DNA of 5,709 nt from UBA4246 sp045113475 (GTDB taxonomy: Bacteria; Bacillota; Clostridia; Christensenellales; Aristaeellaceae): positions 1-5,709 of the forward strand of contig JBGUIY010000158.1 of the NCBI GenBank assembly GCA_045113475.1, in the 5' to 3' direction. Of the stretch, positions 5,540 through 5,709 are shown one piece after another; position 1 is the first letter of the stretch; every line of letters begins with the position of its first letter. A program made the translations under genes and the position numbers. The notes under the pieces were generated by a model. It did no database searches, was not told the DNA's origin, and saw only the letters and a program-made list of their open reading frames with translations.

Positions 5540-5709
5540 TCAGAAATTGTCATAGTCGCTCTGGGTGGCGACCTCACGGTAGTTGTAGTCATCGTTCCGG
5601 CTCTCTGCGTACATATCGTTCACCATGCCAATGGTCAAAAGATCCAGATCGTGGATGGAGATGCCGAGCTGTACGCAGCGGAGCAGGAACAGCGGCGTTG
5701 TCATTTGCC
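5540..5709 (-). CDS. Tail assembly chaperone, C-terminal part (gpGT-like), partial
   Basis: This open frame enters from the right edge and stops at TGA (5542-5540). The visible residues begin with MTTPLFLLRC, continue through a DLDLLTIGMVNDMY stretch and end in ATQSDYDNF. A short protein of this look directly before the tape measure gene fits the T part of the G/GT tail assembly chaperones, which bind the tape measure protein before tube polymerisation and are often made by programmed -1 frameshifting. An ATG at 5704-5702 would give a 54-residue protein, but only five bases lie upstream, so I cannot tell whether it is a true start or an internal Met of a frameshift fusion. The stop lies 21 bases before the tape measure start, with that gene's ribosome site in the gap. 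The open frame and position are seen; the family is recalled from motif and context. Confidence 0.65.
   Translation of the reverse strand, partial: QMTTPLFLLRCVQLGISIHDLDLLTIGMVNDMYAESRNDDYNYREVATQSDYDNF

Overview
The window is a run of tail-morphogenesis genes from a tailed bacteriophage or prophage, all on the minus strand and read from base 5709 down to base 1. I see no host chromosomal gene, RNA gene, insertion sequence, CRISPR array, promoter or terminator. The host is probably a Gram-positive member of the Firmicutes, most likely gut Clostridia (Lachnospiraceae or Ruminococcaceae type). This is inferred from strong AGGAGG-type ribosome sites before most genes, GTG as well as ATG starts, moderately GC-rich DNA, and proteins that resemble those of clostridial siphophages. 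A long non-contractile tail is more likely than a contractile one, because no sheath or LysM tube-baseplate gene is in view, but the window cannot prove it.

Layout in transcription order: (1) the end of a small protein that looks like the downstream part of a tail assembly chaperone (gpG/gpGT type), 5540-5709; (2) a 986-residue tape measure protein starting at GTG, 5518-2558, whose second half holds 27 uninterrupted 11-residue repeats; (3) a 122-residue tail-tip protein in the Dit position, 2557-2189; (4) a 100-residue beta-rich protein starting at GTG, 2171-1869; (5) an 89-residue protein starting in an ATGA overlap, 1872-1603; (6) and (7) two fibre-like proteins of 198 and 192 residues (1592-996 and 979-401) that share a duplicated N-terminal domain but have unrelated C-termini; (8) the first 130 residues of a tail hub or Tal-like protein, 390 to beyond base 1.

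The genes are packed as one late operon. Gaps are 21, 0, 17, -4, 10, 16 and 10 bases, several stop codons overlap the next ribosome site, and no non-coding stretch exceeds 21 bases. Working model: the chaperone coats the tape measure, the tape measure sets tail length and nucleates the tube, the 122-residue protein and the hub form the distal tip, and the small proteins with the two paralogues decorate the tip and probably contact the host surface.

I do not see an undescribed enzymatic or defence system here. The points most worth a second look are the very regular 11-residue repeat array with its alternating Trp/Leu 22-residue super-period, and the pair of fibre paralogues that keep a common anchor domain while carrying different distal modules.
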